A stretch of 64,000 nt of DNA from UBA6170 sp034429975 (GTDB lineage: Bacteria; Chloroflexota; Anaerolineae; Anaerolineales; Anaerolineaceae): NCBI GenBank assembly GCA_034429975.1, contig DAOUFM010000064.1, positions 70,382 through 134,381 of the forward strand. The letters are read 5' to 3'. The notes below the pieces were generated by a model that had not been told where the DNA came from, did no database searches, and was given only the letters and a program-made list of their open reading frames with translations. Positions 16,355 through 24,853 of the stretch are shown piece by piece. A program made the position numbers and the translations under genes. Within the stretch, counting starts at the first letter, position 1; every line of letters begins with the position of its first letter.

Positions 16355-17638
16355 TCATTTCTGCACCCAATTTAATAATTGTTCATAAGAAGTTACCCAG
16401 GCAATTCTTTTCAGAAATTGATCCAGGCTCTTACTCTGGCTGCGAAATAACCGCACGGCTTTGCCAACTGGATCTTCTCCGGCTGCTCCCCCGGGCTGGT
16501 CGGCATAGGCTCCATGAAATGCAAAATAAGCCTGGTTCAAACGTCGAATTCTATATCCATTTTCGAGAAAGACCAGCCGGCGTTGCTCCATATATGCTTC
16601 AGCAGTCTCAATTTCACCATTCGCCAACATTTGGTCAACTTTAACCCGGGTTTCGTGCATTTCAGCGCGAAAGTCAAATTCCGGTGGTTCTGGCTCAATC
16701 CTGGGCGGTTCTATTTCAGTCGTTTTTACTTCCTTAACCGATTTGGAGGCTAATGCGGGATAAAAGGTTTCGATGGTATCGTTCCCCATCTCTTTGCCTG
16801 CCAAAGAAGCAGTAGTTTCATTGATGATGCGTAGTTCAGGTGTTTGCTCATACAACAAGCCTAACGGCCGTAAAGTTAGAAAGTTATGTGTCCATTCATG
16901 CGCGACTACTTCAGCCAGCCAGGTCAAGCTGTTTGTTTCCATGACCATGGTTGGGTAAACACCCACCCCGCCAATCTCCACCACCAAAGCCGATACATTT
17001 AATTTTTCTTCTACAGTTTTTTCCAATACATCAATCTGATCAAGGGTTAAATCAGGCAGGAGTGAAATGTCTGCATCCTGCCGAATTACATTGCGCGGAG
17101 AGACAATCAAAGCATAAGGCATGGAAGTTGTATGATATTGTACTGGCGGCAGTGGTTGATCTAAAAAACCCAGATGCTGGTTTGCCGCAACAAAAGAAAC
17201 TTGTTGTTGTAAAACGGCTTCGTATAAATAGCCAACATGTTTTAATGCTTCCTGTACCTGAAGCTGCCGGTTAAGATAAGGCTGTGCTTTTTCATGTGGA
17301 TCCTGATTAGTTGGATCAGTATAAATTTGGTTAATTGTGTTTCTTAATTGCTGCTGCTCATTAATTAGATCAAAATAATTAGCGGCAATTTTAGTTTGTT
17401 GAGTTTCACTCAGATAGCGTTGTGTACCCAGGGTCATCTGGGATGCTTTTCGCCACAGTGTTTCCAAAGTCCAGGATACGTAATCAAATTCAATCCAGCG
17501 AGTGTTCACCCGAACAATTTCTGCGAAGTTAACAGATGGAACTCCACTGTTACTGGCTATTAGAATGATAACCAACCCCCAAAAAATATTTTTACCAACT
17601 TTCCGTAACAATTTCCATACCGGTTTTATGATTTTCAT
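16355..17638 (-). CDS. predicted membrane-anchored zinc metallopeptidase, uncharacterised
   Basis: A 427-residue protein with one N-terminal transmembrane segment (about 18-34) and a large, probably extracytoplasmic, domain. HEWTH at 247-251 and a downstream Glu in NETTAS at 274 have the spacing of a gluzincin-type zinc site (two His, then Glu after about 23 residues). The segment before it, LAEVVAHEWTHNF, is typical of an active-site helix. A helical region rich in Gln covers 60-135, and an acidic Glu/Pro linker lies near 310-325. I do not recognise a named family. It is convergent with the FmdB gene and monocistronic. Confidence 0.6.
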   Translation of the reverse strand: MKIIKPVWKLLRKVGKNIFWGLVIILIASNSGVPSVNFAEIVRVNTRWIEFDYVSWTLETLWRKASQMTLGTQRYLSETQQTKIAANYFDLINEQQQLRNTINQIYTDPTNQDPHEKAQPYLNRQLQVQEALKHVGYLYEAVLQQQVSFVAANQHLGFLDQPLPPVQYHTTSMPYALIVSPRNVIRQDADISLLPDLTLDQIDVLEKTVEEKLNVSALVVEIGGVGVYPTMVMETNSLTWLAEVVAHEWTHNFLTLRPLGLLYEQTPELRIINETTASLAGKEMGNDTIETFYPALASKSVKEVKTTEIEPPRIEPEPPEFDFRAEMHETRVKVDQMLANGEIETAEAYMEQRRLVFLENGYRIRRLNQAYFAFHGAYADQPGGAAGEDPVGKAVRLFRSQSKSLDQFLKRIAWVTSYEQLLNWVQK

Positions 17639-17785
17639 TTTTAATAATTATTTCATTAATTCATTTCATGCAATTTTAACACACGGTATTCAGTTGAAAA
17701 CCAATAATTATAATATTTTTCTAACAGTAAACCTTTAAAATTTAGATTACAATTAGCGCTGAGAAAAGAAAAAATAAGGAAGATC

Positions 17786-17809
17786 ATGAATCCTTTTCAT
17801 ATTTTTTGA
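17786..17809 (+). CDS. possible 7-codon leader ORF before the efflux operon
   Basis: AAGGAAG at 17776-17782 is followed at good spacing by ATG and seven sense codons (MNPFHIF) ending in TGA. It lies 64 bases before the macA-like start, which has its own AGGAAGGG site. The arrangement resembles a leader minicistron; chance is a real alternative. Confidence 0.3.
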   Translation: MNPFHIF

Positions 17810-17872
17810 AAAATAATCCGTTTTGATGGTCGACATGGATTATGATCTTTTGAGCTGCACAGGAAGGGTTGA

Positions 17873-19285
17873 ATGAAGAAAACAATAATTATCATATTAA
17901 TCATCGCGATCATTGCCTCCGGAACTTTTTTTGGCATACGCTATTTTCGTGAAAATGCTGCCAAAAAAATGTCATCCACTTTTCAAACGGTCACCATCGA
18001 CCGAGGTAATCTAACCGCGATGATAGGCGCCACAGGAACCGTGCGCTCAAACCAGACAGCTCTTTTAAGCTGGCAAACGAATGGGCAGATCGGGACACTT
18101 CCGTTTAAACTGGGAGACCAGGTAAGCGCGGATCAAATTGTGGCTACTTTAAAACAATCCTCTCTTTCACAAACCATAATTCTGGCAGAAGCAGACCTGA
18201 TTGCAGCTAAAAAGAATCTCGAAAACCTTGAAAATTCCAGTTTGGCACAGGCACAGGCTCAATCTAATCTGGCAAATATGGCCGATTTATTGGAAAAAGC
18301 AAAAACAAAACGCCAATCAAAGGAATATCAGCGTGCTTCGCAAAACATCATCGATGAAGCCTATGCTAATTATATTGTCGCCAAGGACAACGCCAAAGAA
18401 TGGGAAAAGCGTTACGACAATGTCGATCATCTTGCTGAAGACGACCCGATCAGAGCGGCTGCATTTGCGGAATGGTCTGCTGCTAAAGCCCAGGCAGCCC
18501 GTGCAGAAGCCAACTGGCGTTATGCCCAGGGATTACCGAGCGAATCTGAAATCGAAATCGCGGACGGGAACCTGGCAGTAGCCCAGGCTCAATATAATGA
18601 TGCCCTGCGGGAGTGGGAACGGCTCAAAAATGGACCCGATCCGGATGATATTACAGCCGCCAAAACCCGCATCGCGGCTTTAGAAGCTACCCTTGATTTG
18701 GTAAATTTGCGTGCTCCATTCAATGGCACGCTGACAGAAATCCGCTCTAAAGTTGGTGATCAGGTTAACCTAGGAACAACCTCTTTCCGACTGGATGATC
18801 TATCCCATATCCTGATCGATGTGGAAGTCCCAGAAATTGATATTAACCGCATTTCAGTTGGAATGACCGCCCGGATAAGTTTTGATGCCATCAATGGCAA
18901 AGAGTATGAAGGAATTATCACCCAGGTAGCCAGTGTTGCCAATATCAGCGCTGGAATGGTCAACTTCATGGTAACTGTTGAATTAACCAACGCTGATGAA
19001 AACGTCAAACCTGGCATGACAGCAGCTGTAAACATTGTAATTAATGAAATTGAAGATGTTTTGCTTATCCCTAACCGGGCTGTCCGCTTACGAGATGGAC
19101 AACGCGTTGCCTATCTTCTCAAACCCGGAGAATTGCTGCCCGTTCCCATAAATATAACCATCGGAGCCACTTCTGATTTGTACAGCGAATTGCTCCCTGG
19201 AGATATTAAGGCCGGGGATACCATCGTTCTCAACCCACCAGTCGATCTCCCGATACCAGGTAGCAATCACTTTGGCGGTTTTTAG
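17873..19285 (+). CDS. efflux periplasmic-adaptor-type subunit (HlyD/MacA-like)
   Basis: Adaptor of a MacAB-type ABC exporter. The 470-residue protein has an N-terminal membrane anchor (residues 4-22), a first half-barrel/lipoyl motif (TGTVRSNQTALLSWQTNGQIG), a long alpha-helical hairpin at about 100-250 rich in Ala, Gln and Glu, and the second lipoyl half with LRAPFNGTLTEIRSKVGDQV. A beta-barrel domain follows (LTNADENVKPGMTAAVNIVI). It is first in a three-gene operon with ATPase and permease. A clear AGGAAGGG site precedes the ATG. The substrate is unknown, and no outer-membrane channel is present. Confidence 0.88.
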   Translation: MKKTIIIILIIAIIASGTFFGIRYFRENAAKKMSSTFQTVTIDRGNLTAMIGATGTVRSNQTALLSWQTNGQIGTLPFKLGDQVSADQIVATLKQSSLSQTIILAEADLIAAKKNLENLENSSLAQAQAQSNLANMADLLEKAKTKRQSKEYQRASQNIIDEAYANYIVAKDNAKEWEKRYDNVDHLAEDDPIRAAAFAEWSAAKAQAARAEANWRYAQGLPSESEIEIADGNLAVAQAQYNDALREWERLKNGPDPDDITAAKTRIAALEATLDLVNLRAPFNGTLTEIRSKVGDQVNLGTTSFRLDDLSHILIDVEVPEIDINRISVGMTARISFDAINGKEYEGIITQVASVANISAGMVNFMVTVELTNADENVKPGMTAAVNIVINEIEDVLLIPNRAVRLRDGQRVAYLLKPGELLPVPINITIGATSDLYSELLPGDIKAGDTIVLNPPVDLPIPGSNHFGGF

Positions 19286-19294
19286 AGGTTTTTT

Positions 19295-19984
19295 ATGAAT
19301 GATTGGGTAATCGAAACCCGAAATTTGAAAAAAATTTATAAAATGGGTGAAATGGAGGTTCGCGCGCTGGATGGTGTTGATATTAACATCGAACGCGGCT
19401 CAATTGTCTCTATCATGGGACCATCCGGATCTGGTAAATCAACTCTGATGAATTTATTGGGCTGTCTGGATCGTCCAACAGAAGGAGATTATATTCTGGA
19501 TGGCGTTCAGGTCTCAAAAATGAATGATGACCAATTAGCCTCTGCCCGGAATCACCTGGTTGGTTTTGTATTCCAAAGCTTTAATTTGTTAGCCCGGCAA
19601 ACTGCTCTGGCGAATGTAGAATTACCTTTACGTTATGGAGGGATCACCAAAAACCGCAAGGAGAAAGCCATCGAAGCTTTGCAAGCCGTTGGACTGGGTG
19701 ACCGCATCCTTCACCGGCCGACTGAGCTTTCCGGAGGGCAGCAGCAACGCGTCGCCATTGCGCGAGCACTGATCAACGATCCGGCTATCATTATGGCGGA
19801 CGAACCTACCGGCAATCTGGATTCAAAATCAGGTAAAGAAATCATGGATCTAATTTTGAGTTTAAATAAAACCAGAAAAACGACCATCATTGTGGTGACA
19901 CATGATCCCAATGTTGCCAGTCAAACCCAACGAATCATCCGCCTCAGAGATGGGAAGGTGGTTGGAGAAGAGGTACCTGCATGA
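19295..19984 (+). CDS. ABC transporter ATP-binding protein (MacB/LolD-like)
   Basis: A 229-residue ATPase powering the exporter. Walker A is GPSGSGKST (residues about 42-50), the Q-loop lies in FVFQSFNLL, the signature is LSGGQQQRVAIARAL, and Walker B is IIMADEPTGNLDS, followed by the H-loop VVTHD. The NLDS and GxxN features are typical of the MacB/LolD group. It lies 9 bases after the adaptor gene and overlaps the permease start (ATGA), so all three are coupled. Confidence 0.95.
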   Translation: MNDWVIETRNLKKIYKMGEMEVRALDGVDINIERGSIVSIMGPSGSGKSTLMNLLGCLDRPTEGDYILDGVQVSKMNDDQLASARNHLVGFVFQSFNLLARQTALANVELPLRYGGITKNRKEKAIEALQAVGLGDRILHRPTELSGGQQQRVAIARALINDPAIIMADEPTGNLDSKSGKEIMDLILSLNKTRKTTIIVVTHDPNVASQTQRIIRLRDGKVVGEEVPA

Positions 19985-21204
19985 ATATCGGTCAGGCAAT
20001 CATCGAAGCGCTTGAATCTCTAAATGCAAATAAAACCCGCTCCGGATTAACCATTCTGGGCATTGTCATTGGTGTTGCTGCTGTAATTGCGATGCTGGCT
20101 GTTGGCAGTGGCGCTCAAAACACAATTACATCCTCGATCAGTGGGTTGGGCTCCAATCTTTTATTTGTTTTTCGGGGCGGAAATGAGAATGTTAGAAATC
20201 CGAAACCGCTTACCCTTGGAGATGCTGATGCATTGGGAGATCCATTTCAAGCACCAGCAGTCGAGATGGTGGCCCCTTATATTAGCGCAAACCTTTCGAT
20301 TGGTTTCGCTGGTGAAACGATCAACTCAAGCATTAATGGGGTCACACCAGAGTATTTTAGTGTTCGCAACTATTCACTTCTGGAAGGTAACTTCATCAAT
20401 GAGGAAAATATATTAGGGAGAGGTTCAGTGGCAGTGATCGGAGCGGATGTAGCCGATAAACTGTTTGGGCATCGGGAAGGTTTGATCGGAGAAACGATCC
20501 GAATTGAAGGACAGCCTTTTCGGGTGATTGGTGTATTAACCCCACGGGGTGGTGGGGCATTTGGCAGTGAAGACAATATCGTCTTAATTCCATTTTCAAC
20601 TGCACAAGCACGCTTGATTCGGCGCACAGGAGATCGAGTCGACTTTATTTTAGTCCAGGCAGTCAGCGCCGATCAGGTAAATCAGGCTTCCGACGAAATT
20701 GCCCAGATCCTGCGCGCCCGTCATCGCACCGATTTAGGGTTAGATGATTTTCAAATCTTCTCCCAGCAGGATTTTGTCGCCACCGCTCAGAGTATTACTT
20801 CGGTCCTGACCATCTTCCTGGGTGGGATTGCTGCCATTTCGCTTCTGGTTGGCGGAATTGGAATTATGAATATTATGCTGGTATCTGTCACTGAACGCAC
20901 CCGTGAAATTGGATTAAGAAAAGCCATTGGAGCGCGAAAACGAGACATCCTGATTCAGTTTCTGACAGAGTCATCCCTATTGAGTATGTTTGGCGGGATC
21001 ATCGGGATTGCTTTGGGATGGTCTATCGCCTATGTAGTCGGTCTGATTGCAGCCGCCAATAACACCGATCTGGTTCCCGTCGTTGGGTTAGATGCGATTT
21101 TGCTGGCCACTCTCTTCTCCACAGCTGTTGGATTGTTCTTCGGGATCTATCCTGCCAATCGGGCTGCCAACCTTCAGCCTGTCGAAGCACTCCGGCACGA
21201 ATAA
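19981..21204 (+). CDS. ABC transporter permease (MacB/FtsX family)
   Basis: A 407-residue permease with a first transmembrane helix near 20-45 (TRSGLTILGIVIGVAAVIAM), a large extracytoplasmic MacB core domain (about 50-265), and three C-terminal helices making the FtsX domain, including the conserved RTREIGLRKAIGARKRDIL. It forms the mechanotransmission-type exporter with the two genes upstream. A weak AATACC/GGTATT hairpin lies between it and the convergent phosphofructokinase gene. Confidence 0.93.
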   Translation: MNIGQAIIEALESLNANKTRSGLTILGIVIGVAAVIAMLAVGSGAQNTITSSISGLGSNLLFVFRGGNENVRNPKPLTLGDADALGDPFQAPAVEMVAPYISANLSIGFAGETINSSINGVTPEYFSVRNYSLLEGNFINEENILGRGSVAVIGADVADKLFGHREGLIGETIRIEGQPFRVIGVLTPRGGGAFGSEDNIVLIPFSTAQARLIRRTGDRVDFILVQAVSADQVNQASDEIAQILRARHRTDLGLDDFQIFSQQDFVATAQSITSVLTIFLGGIAAISLLVGGIGIMNIMLVSVTERTREIGLRKAIGARKRDILIQFLTESSLLSMFGGIIGIALGWSIAYVVGLIAAANNTDLVPVVGLDAILLATLFSTAVGLFFGIYPANRAANLQPVEALRHE

Positions 21205-21241
21205 ATTCCCCGTGAATACCAAAACTGCAGAGGTATTTCGT

Positions 21242-22327
21242 TTAATCTCCTAAGGAAATGCCCAAACTACGGGCGGTTTTCACGGTATCACCATTCACGT
21301 CCACCTGTTTCTGAATTGCCAGCGCTTCAGCCAAAGGCAGTGTTATCACCCGGTTCCCTTGTAAGGCAGTCATAAATCCCAACTCACCCCGATCCACCGC
21401 GCGTACTGCTTCAGAACCCAGGCGGGTCGCCAGCCAGCGGTCAAATGGGGTTGGACTGCCACCTCTCTGCAAATGTCCTAGCACGGTTACACGGGTTTCA
21501 ACGTCACAACTGCGGGCGATATATTCAGCAACATGAAAACTGATTCCCCCTAACCTGGCCTGGTAAACACTATCGCCTTTCTGCAGAAATATCTGTTCTT
21601 CTCCCACTGGCATTGCTCCTTCAGAGACGGCGATAATGCTGAAAAAAGAACCTCTTTGAACCCGTTGTTTGATCTTTCTACAGATGGATTCATAACGAAA
21701 AGGTATTTCAGGTATCAGAATGATATCCGCACCCCCCGCTACACCGGCATAAAGCGGGATAAATCCGGCATTTCGACCCATTAACTCCAGAACCATGACC
21801 CGGTGGTGAGATTCTGCAGTGGTATGCAATTTATCAATCGCTTCGGTAGCCGTTGCCACCGCTGTATCAAACCCAAAAGAAAAATCAGTACCGCCGATAT
21901 CATTATCAATCGTCTTGGGAACTCCCACAACTGGAACTCCAATTTCATGCAATTCCTGAGCAATATGCAAGGTGCCATCACCCCCCACGACAATCAAAGC
22001 ATCCAGACCCAGGCTGAGAATCCGGTCATAAACCTGTTGGGAGGTGTCCTGGTGTGAGAAAGTTCCATCTTCATTCATGACCTTCAAAGCAAATGGATTT
22101 CCGCGATTGGCAGCCCCCAGGATTGTTCCTCCGCGTGGCAGGATACCCCTTACCGCTGCAGATGTCAACGGAAAGATGCCGCTCTCCAGAACAAACCCAT
22201 CAAAGCCATCCTTCACGCCGAGTACTTCACAGCCATAATCATTTTCTGCCGTCTTAACCACTGCTCGGATGACTGCATTCAATCCGGGAGCATCACCACC
22301 TCCTGTTAAAATCGCAATTCGTTTCAT
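21242..22327 (-). CDS. 6-phosphofructokinase (PFK family, mixed-type specificity residues)
   Basis: Phosphorylates fructose 6-phosphate in glycolysis. The 361-residue protein has GGGDAPGLNAVIRAVVK, GGDGTLHIAQEL, PKTIDNDIGGTDFSFGFDTA and MGRNAGFIP. The Gly in GGDGT is the residue associated with ATP use (PPi enzymes usually have GGDDT), while the Lys in PKTIDND is the one usually seen in PPi enzymes. This combination is known from ATP-using group III actinobacterial-type enzymes, so ATP is favoured. The ATG at 22327 has GGAGAG 4 bases upstream; a longer frame to 22360 adds no family sequence. Confidence 0.92.
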   Translation of the reverse strand: MKRIAILTGGGDAPGLNAVIRAVVKTAENDYGCEVLGVKDGFDGFVLESGIFPLTSAAVRGILPRGGTILGAANRGNPFALKVMNEDGTFSHQDTSQQVYDRILSLGLDALIVVGGDGTLHIAQELHEIGVPVVGVPKTIDNDIGGTDFSFGFDTAVATATEAIDKLHTTAESHHRVMVLELMGRNAGFIPLYAGVAGGADIILIPEIPFRYESICRKIKQRVQRGSFFSIIAVSEGAMPVGEEQIFLQKGDSVYQARLGGISFHVAEYIARSCDVETRVTVLGHLQRGGSPTPFDRWLATRLGSEAVRAVDRGELGFMTALQGNRVITLPLAEALAIQKQVDVNGDTVKTARSLGISLGD

Positions 22328-22351
22328 GAACTCTCCAATATCGTTAGCTAG

Positions 22352-22357
22352 ATTATA
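22352..22357 (-). promoter_or_regulatory. -10 element of the phosphofructokinase gene
   Basis: A perfect TATAAT on the minus strand gives a start near 22345 and a leader of about 18 bases. The -35 box is poor. An operator-like repeat lies just upstream at 22384-22403. Confidence 0.45.
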
Positions 22358-22413
22358 CAATTTTTACTGGGTTGAAAACGAATGTATACAAATGTTGGTA
22401 TACGAATGATTAA

Positions 22414-22450
22414 TAAAAAAAGAGGTTAATCTTAAGCAGATTAGCCTCTT
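22414..22450 (-). terminator. intrinsic terminator of the FKBP gene
   Basis: A 12-bp stem (22420-22431 with 22439-22450, one G-U pair on the minus strand) with a 7-base loop is followed on the minus strand by a run of T. It lies 20 bases beyond the stop codon. Confidence 0.85.
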
Positions 22451-22470
22451 CTGTTTTTATTCAGCCAATA

Positions 22471-23040
22471 TTAGCTGCAACCGCAGCCACCGTCACCGCT
22501 TCCGCAACCGCCATCGCCACTACCGCAGCCACCACTTCCGCTTCCGCAGGAGCAACCACCGCCGCCTAAACGACCGGCTGCCAGTTCATCCTCGGTTGCC
22601 ATGCGTAAATCTACGACCGTCGCCAGGAATTTTAATTCTTTGCCAGCCAACGGGTGATTTAAGTCCAGAATCACATCATTATCGCTTACTTCCATGACAC
22701 TGGCGTTAATCAAGCGACCCTGAGGATCACTCAAGCGGATTGACTTTCCAATTTGAAAGTCAAATCCGGCAGGAAATTGGTTTTTAGGAATATCTACTCG
22801 AGCATTCTCGTCATACTCGCCATAACCTTCTTCCGGTTGGACAACAATTTCTCGAGTTTCGCCAATCTGCATGCCGAATAATTCTTTTTCCAACCCGGAA
22901 ATTATATTATTTCGACCTTGAATGAATTCTAAAGGACCATAACCATCGCTTGAATCAATGATCTGATCATCCACAATTAATGAATATTCCAGGCTAACAA
23001 CTAAATCCTGGGCAACAATGTCAGGTGTGCGCTCTACCAT
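22471..23040 (-). CDS. SlyD-like FKBP peptidyl-prolyl isomerase with Cys/Gly-rich tail
   Basis: Prolyl isomerase and chaperone of 189 residues. The FKBP half shows LEYSLIVDDQIIDSS, PLEFIQGRNNIISGLEKELFGM and VVQPEEGYGEYD. An inserted flap domain (about 75-130) is typical of SlyD, and LDLNHPLAGKELKF closes the core. The C-terminal 30 residues consist almost only of Cys, Gly, Ser and Asp, with single Cys spaced mostly by seven residues. This suggests metal binding as in SlyD tails, but without the His residues. AAGGAG precedes the ATG at 23040; a TTG one codon earlier is less likely. Confidence 0.92.
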   Translation of the reverse strand: MVERTPDIVAQDLVVSLEYSLIVDDQIIDSSDGYGPLEFIQGRNNIISGLEKELFGMQIGETREIVVQPEEGYGEYDENARVDIPKNQFPAGFDFQIGKSIRLSDPQGRLINASVMEVSDNDVILDLNHPLAGKELKFLATVVDLRMATEDELAAGRLGGGGCSCGSGSGGCGSGDGGCGSGDGGCGCS

Positions 23041-23176
23041 CAAATTACTCCTTTTAACTTACTAACCGAACCTTTTGATTGGGTTTTTCAAGGATTATAA
23101 CAGAACAAATCAGGAAAAGATACGAATTGTATGATAATTGGATACCCTCAGATTTCTTAGATTTTATTTATGCGCA

Positions 23177-23182
23177 TATAAT
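23177..23182 (+). promoter_or_regulatory. -10 element of the TPR gene
   Basis: A perfect TATAAT with a weak -35. The predicted leader is about 18 bases, containing GAGG before the GTG start. Confidence 0.4.
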
Positions 23183-23206
23183 TTAAATAAAGATACGAGG
23201 GTCCCG

Positions 23207-24841
23207 GTGCCAGCTACAGAACGCCAGTTTCAAAAAATAGGAAAAAACCCAAAAGATCCATTTAATTTTCAAGATGAAAACGTGGTTCTGGCACGTGGCT
23301 ATTTATTCGAGCGGGAAGAACATTTTCCTCAGGCAATTCTGGAATATCGAAAATATTTACAAAAAAAGAAAGATGATGCCTGGGTCTATGCACATCTTGG
23401 TTACTGTCTTAAAGAGACCCTTCATTATGAGGAAGCGTTAAATTTATTTGACCAGGCACTCATGCTTGATCCATTTTATGGCTGGGTGTACGCTCAACGG
23501 GGAAATACTTATCTTTGGCTGGAAGAATTTGACCTGGCTTTACCTGATCTTCAAAAAGCAAAGACCCTCTTGCCTGATGATGCCTGGATCCTGGCTACCC
23601 TGGCTGAGTGTTATCGGGAACGACGGGAATTTGAGCAAGCCATTGGTATCTTTTCACAGGCGTTAATAATTAAGCCAGATTATGTCTGGGCGCTTGCCCA
23701 TCGTGGACGAACTTATATGGATATGGGTGAATTTTCGAGAGGTTACGAAGATTTAACACATGCTTTTCTTCTCGACCCGGATTATGCCTGGATTCATTAC
23801 AGCTTGGGGGAAGGTTACCGCAAGCAAGGGATGGTCAATGAAGCGCTAAATGCTTATCAAAAAGCGTTAGAGATTCTCCCCGATTATCCTTGGGTGTACA
23901 GTGCCCGTGGTCAACTTTACCAGATGATTGGAGAATTCGAAAAAGCCCTGGCGGATTACAACCGCCTGGGAGAAATCTGGCCGCAGGATGCCTGGGTATA
24001 TGCCATCCGTGGTGATTTATTGGAACAAATGGGGAAAATTGAAAATGCGCTGGAAGCTTTTCAAACTGCGGTAAAGATTCGAAATGATTATGGCTGGGTG
24101 TACTGCCGGATTGGCATCCTGCACCGCATGCACCATCGGTTTGATTTCTCCTTACAGGCGTTCAATCGGGCGCTTGAATTAATGCCAGAATTTGGTATTG
24201 CCTGGGTAGAAAGGGCTGAAACATACCGCCAAATGGGGGAATATGAAAAAGCACTACACGATATTGAATATAGCCAAACCCTCGTAGGAGAGGATGCCTG
24301 GATGTACTCGGTCCTGGCTGAAGTGCAGCGCGGATTAAAACAGCCTGACCAGGCATTAATAAGTTTTGGGAAAGCTTTGGAGATCGACCCCAATTACGAT
24401 TGGGCGTTAGCCCACCGCGCCAGATTGCAACGGGAATTAAAAAATTACCAGCAAGCCCTGGAAGATTTTAACGCCGCCATTAAAATTAAGAATAATTACG
24501 TTTGGGCATTCTATCAACGCGGCGAGTTGTATCAGGAGATCGGACAATCAGACGCAGCCTGGGAAGACTTTCAAAAAACATTGGCACTTAATCCTAAATA
24601 TTATTGGGCAAAAGCCGGGTGTGCCGAGATCTGCATTCAAAAGCAAAATTATTTAGAGGCGATCACCTATTTGGAAGCATTTTTACAGTTTAAGCCAAAA
24701 GATGTCTGGGCGCTCAGTCAGTTAGGGTTAGCATATGAAAAATGCAGTCAAAAAGACCAGGCTCTTTCCTGTTACTGGCAGGCGCTTATCTTTGATCCTG
24801 GTAATAGCTGGGTCAAGCAACGTCTCGAATTATTTAAATAA
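23207..24841 (+). CDS. TPR protein with a conserved Trp in every repeat
   Basis: A 544-residue soluble protein made almost entirely of about fifteen 34-residue tetratricopeptide repeats. Each begins with a Trp-containing helix such as AWVYAHLG, GWVYAQRG, VWALAHRG, AWVYAIRG, DWALAHRA or YWAKAGCA. No signal peptide or catalytic domain is present, so it is probably a scaffold for protein-protein contacts; the partner is unknown. A longer frame exists from 23138, but GAGG at 23197-23200 lies 6 bases before the GTG at 23207, and the promoter -10 lies between the two, so the GTG is chosen. It is convergent with pepT. Confidence 0.88.
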   Translation: MPATERQFQKIGKNPKDPFNFQDENVVLARGYLFEREEHFPQAILEYRKYLQKKKDDAWVYAHLGYCLKETLHYEEALNLFDQALMLDPFYGWVYAQRGNTYLWLEEFDLALPDLQKAKTLLPDDAWILATLAECYRERREFEQAIGIFSQALIIKPDYVWALAHRGRTYMDMGEFSRGYEDLTHAFLLDPDYAWIHYSLGEGYRKQGMVNEALNAYQKALEILPDYPWVYSARGQLYQMIGEFEKALADYNRLGEIWPQDAWVYAIRGDLLEQMGKIENALEAFQTAVKIRNDYGWVYCRIGILHRMHHRFDFSLQAFNRALELMPEFGIAWVERAETYRQMGEYEKALHDIEYSQTLVGEDAWMYSVLAEVQRGLKQPDQALISFGKALEIDPNYDWALAHRARLQRELKNYQQALEDFNAAIKIKNNYVWAFYQRGELYQEIGQSDAAWEDFQKTLALNPKYYWAKAGCAEICIQKQNYLEAITYLEAFLQFKPKDVWALSQLGLAYEKCSQKDQALSCYWQALIFDPGNSWVKQRLELFK

Positions 24842-24853
24842 ATCAGATTGAAT

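Noticed and set aside
21214..21240. AATACC/GGTATT hairpin between macB-like and phosphofructokinase genes
   Set aside because: A 6-bp AT-rich stem with an 11-base loop and a short T run is too weak to call as a separate terminator.
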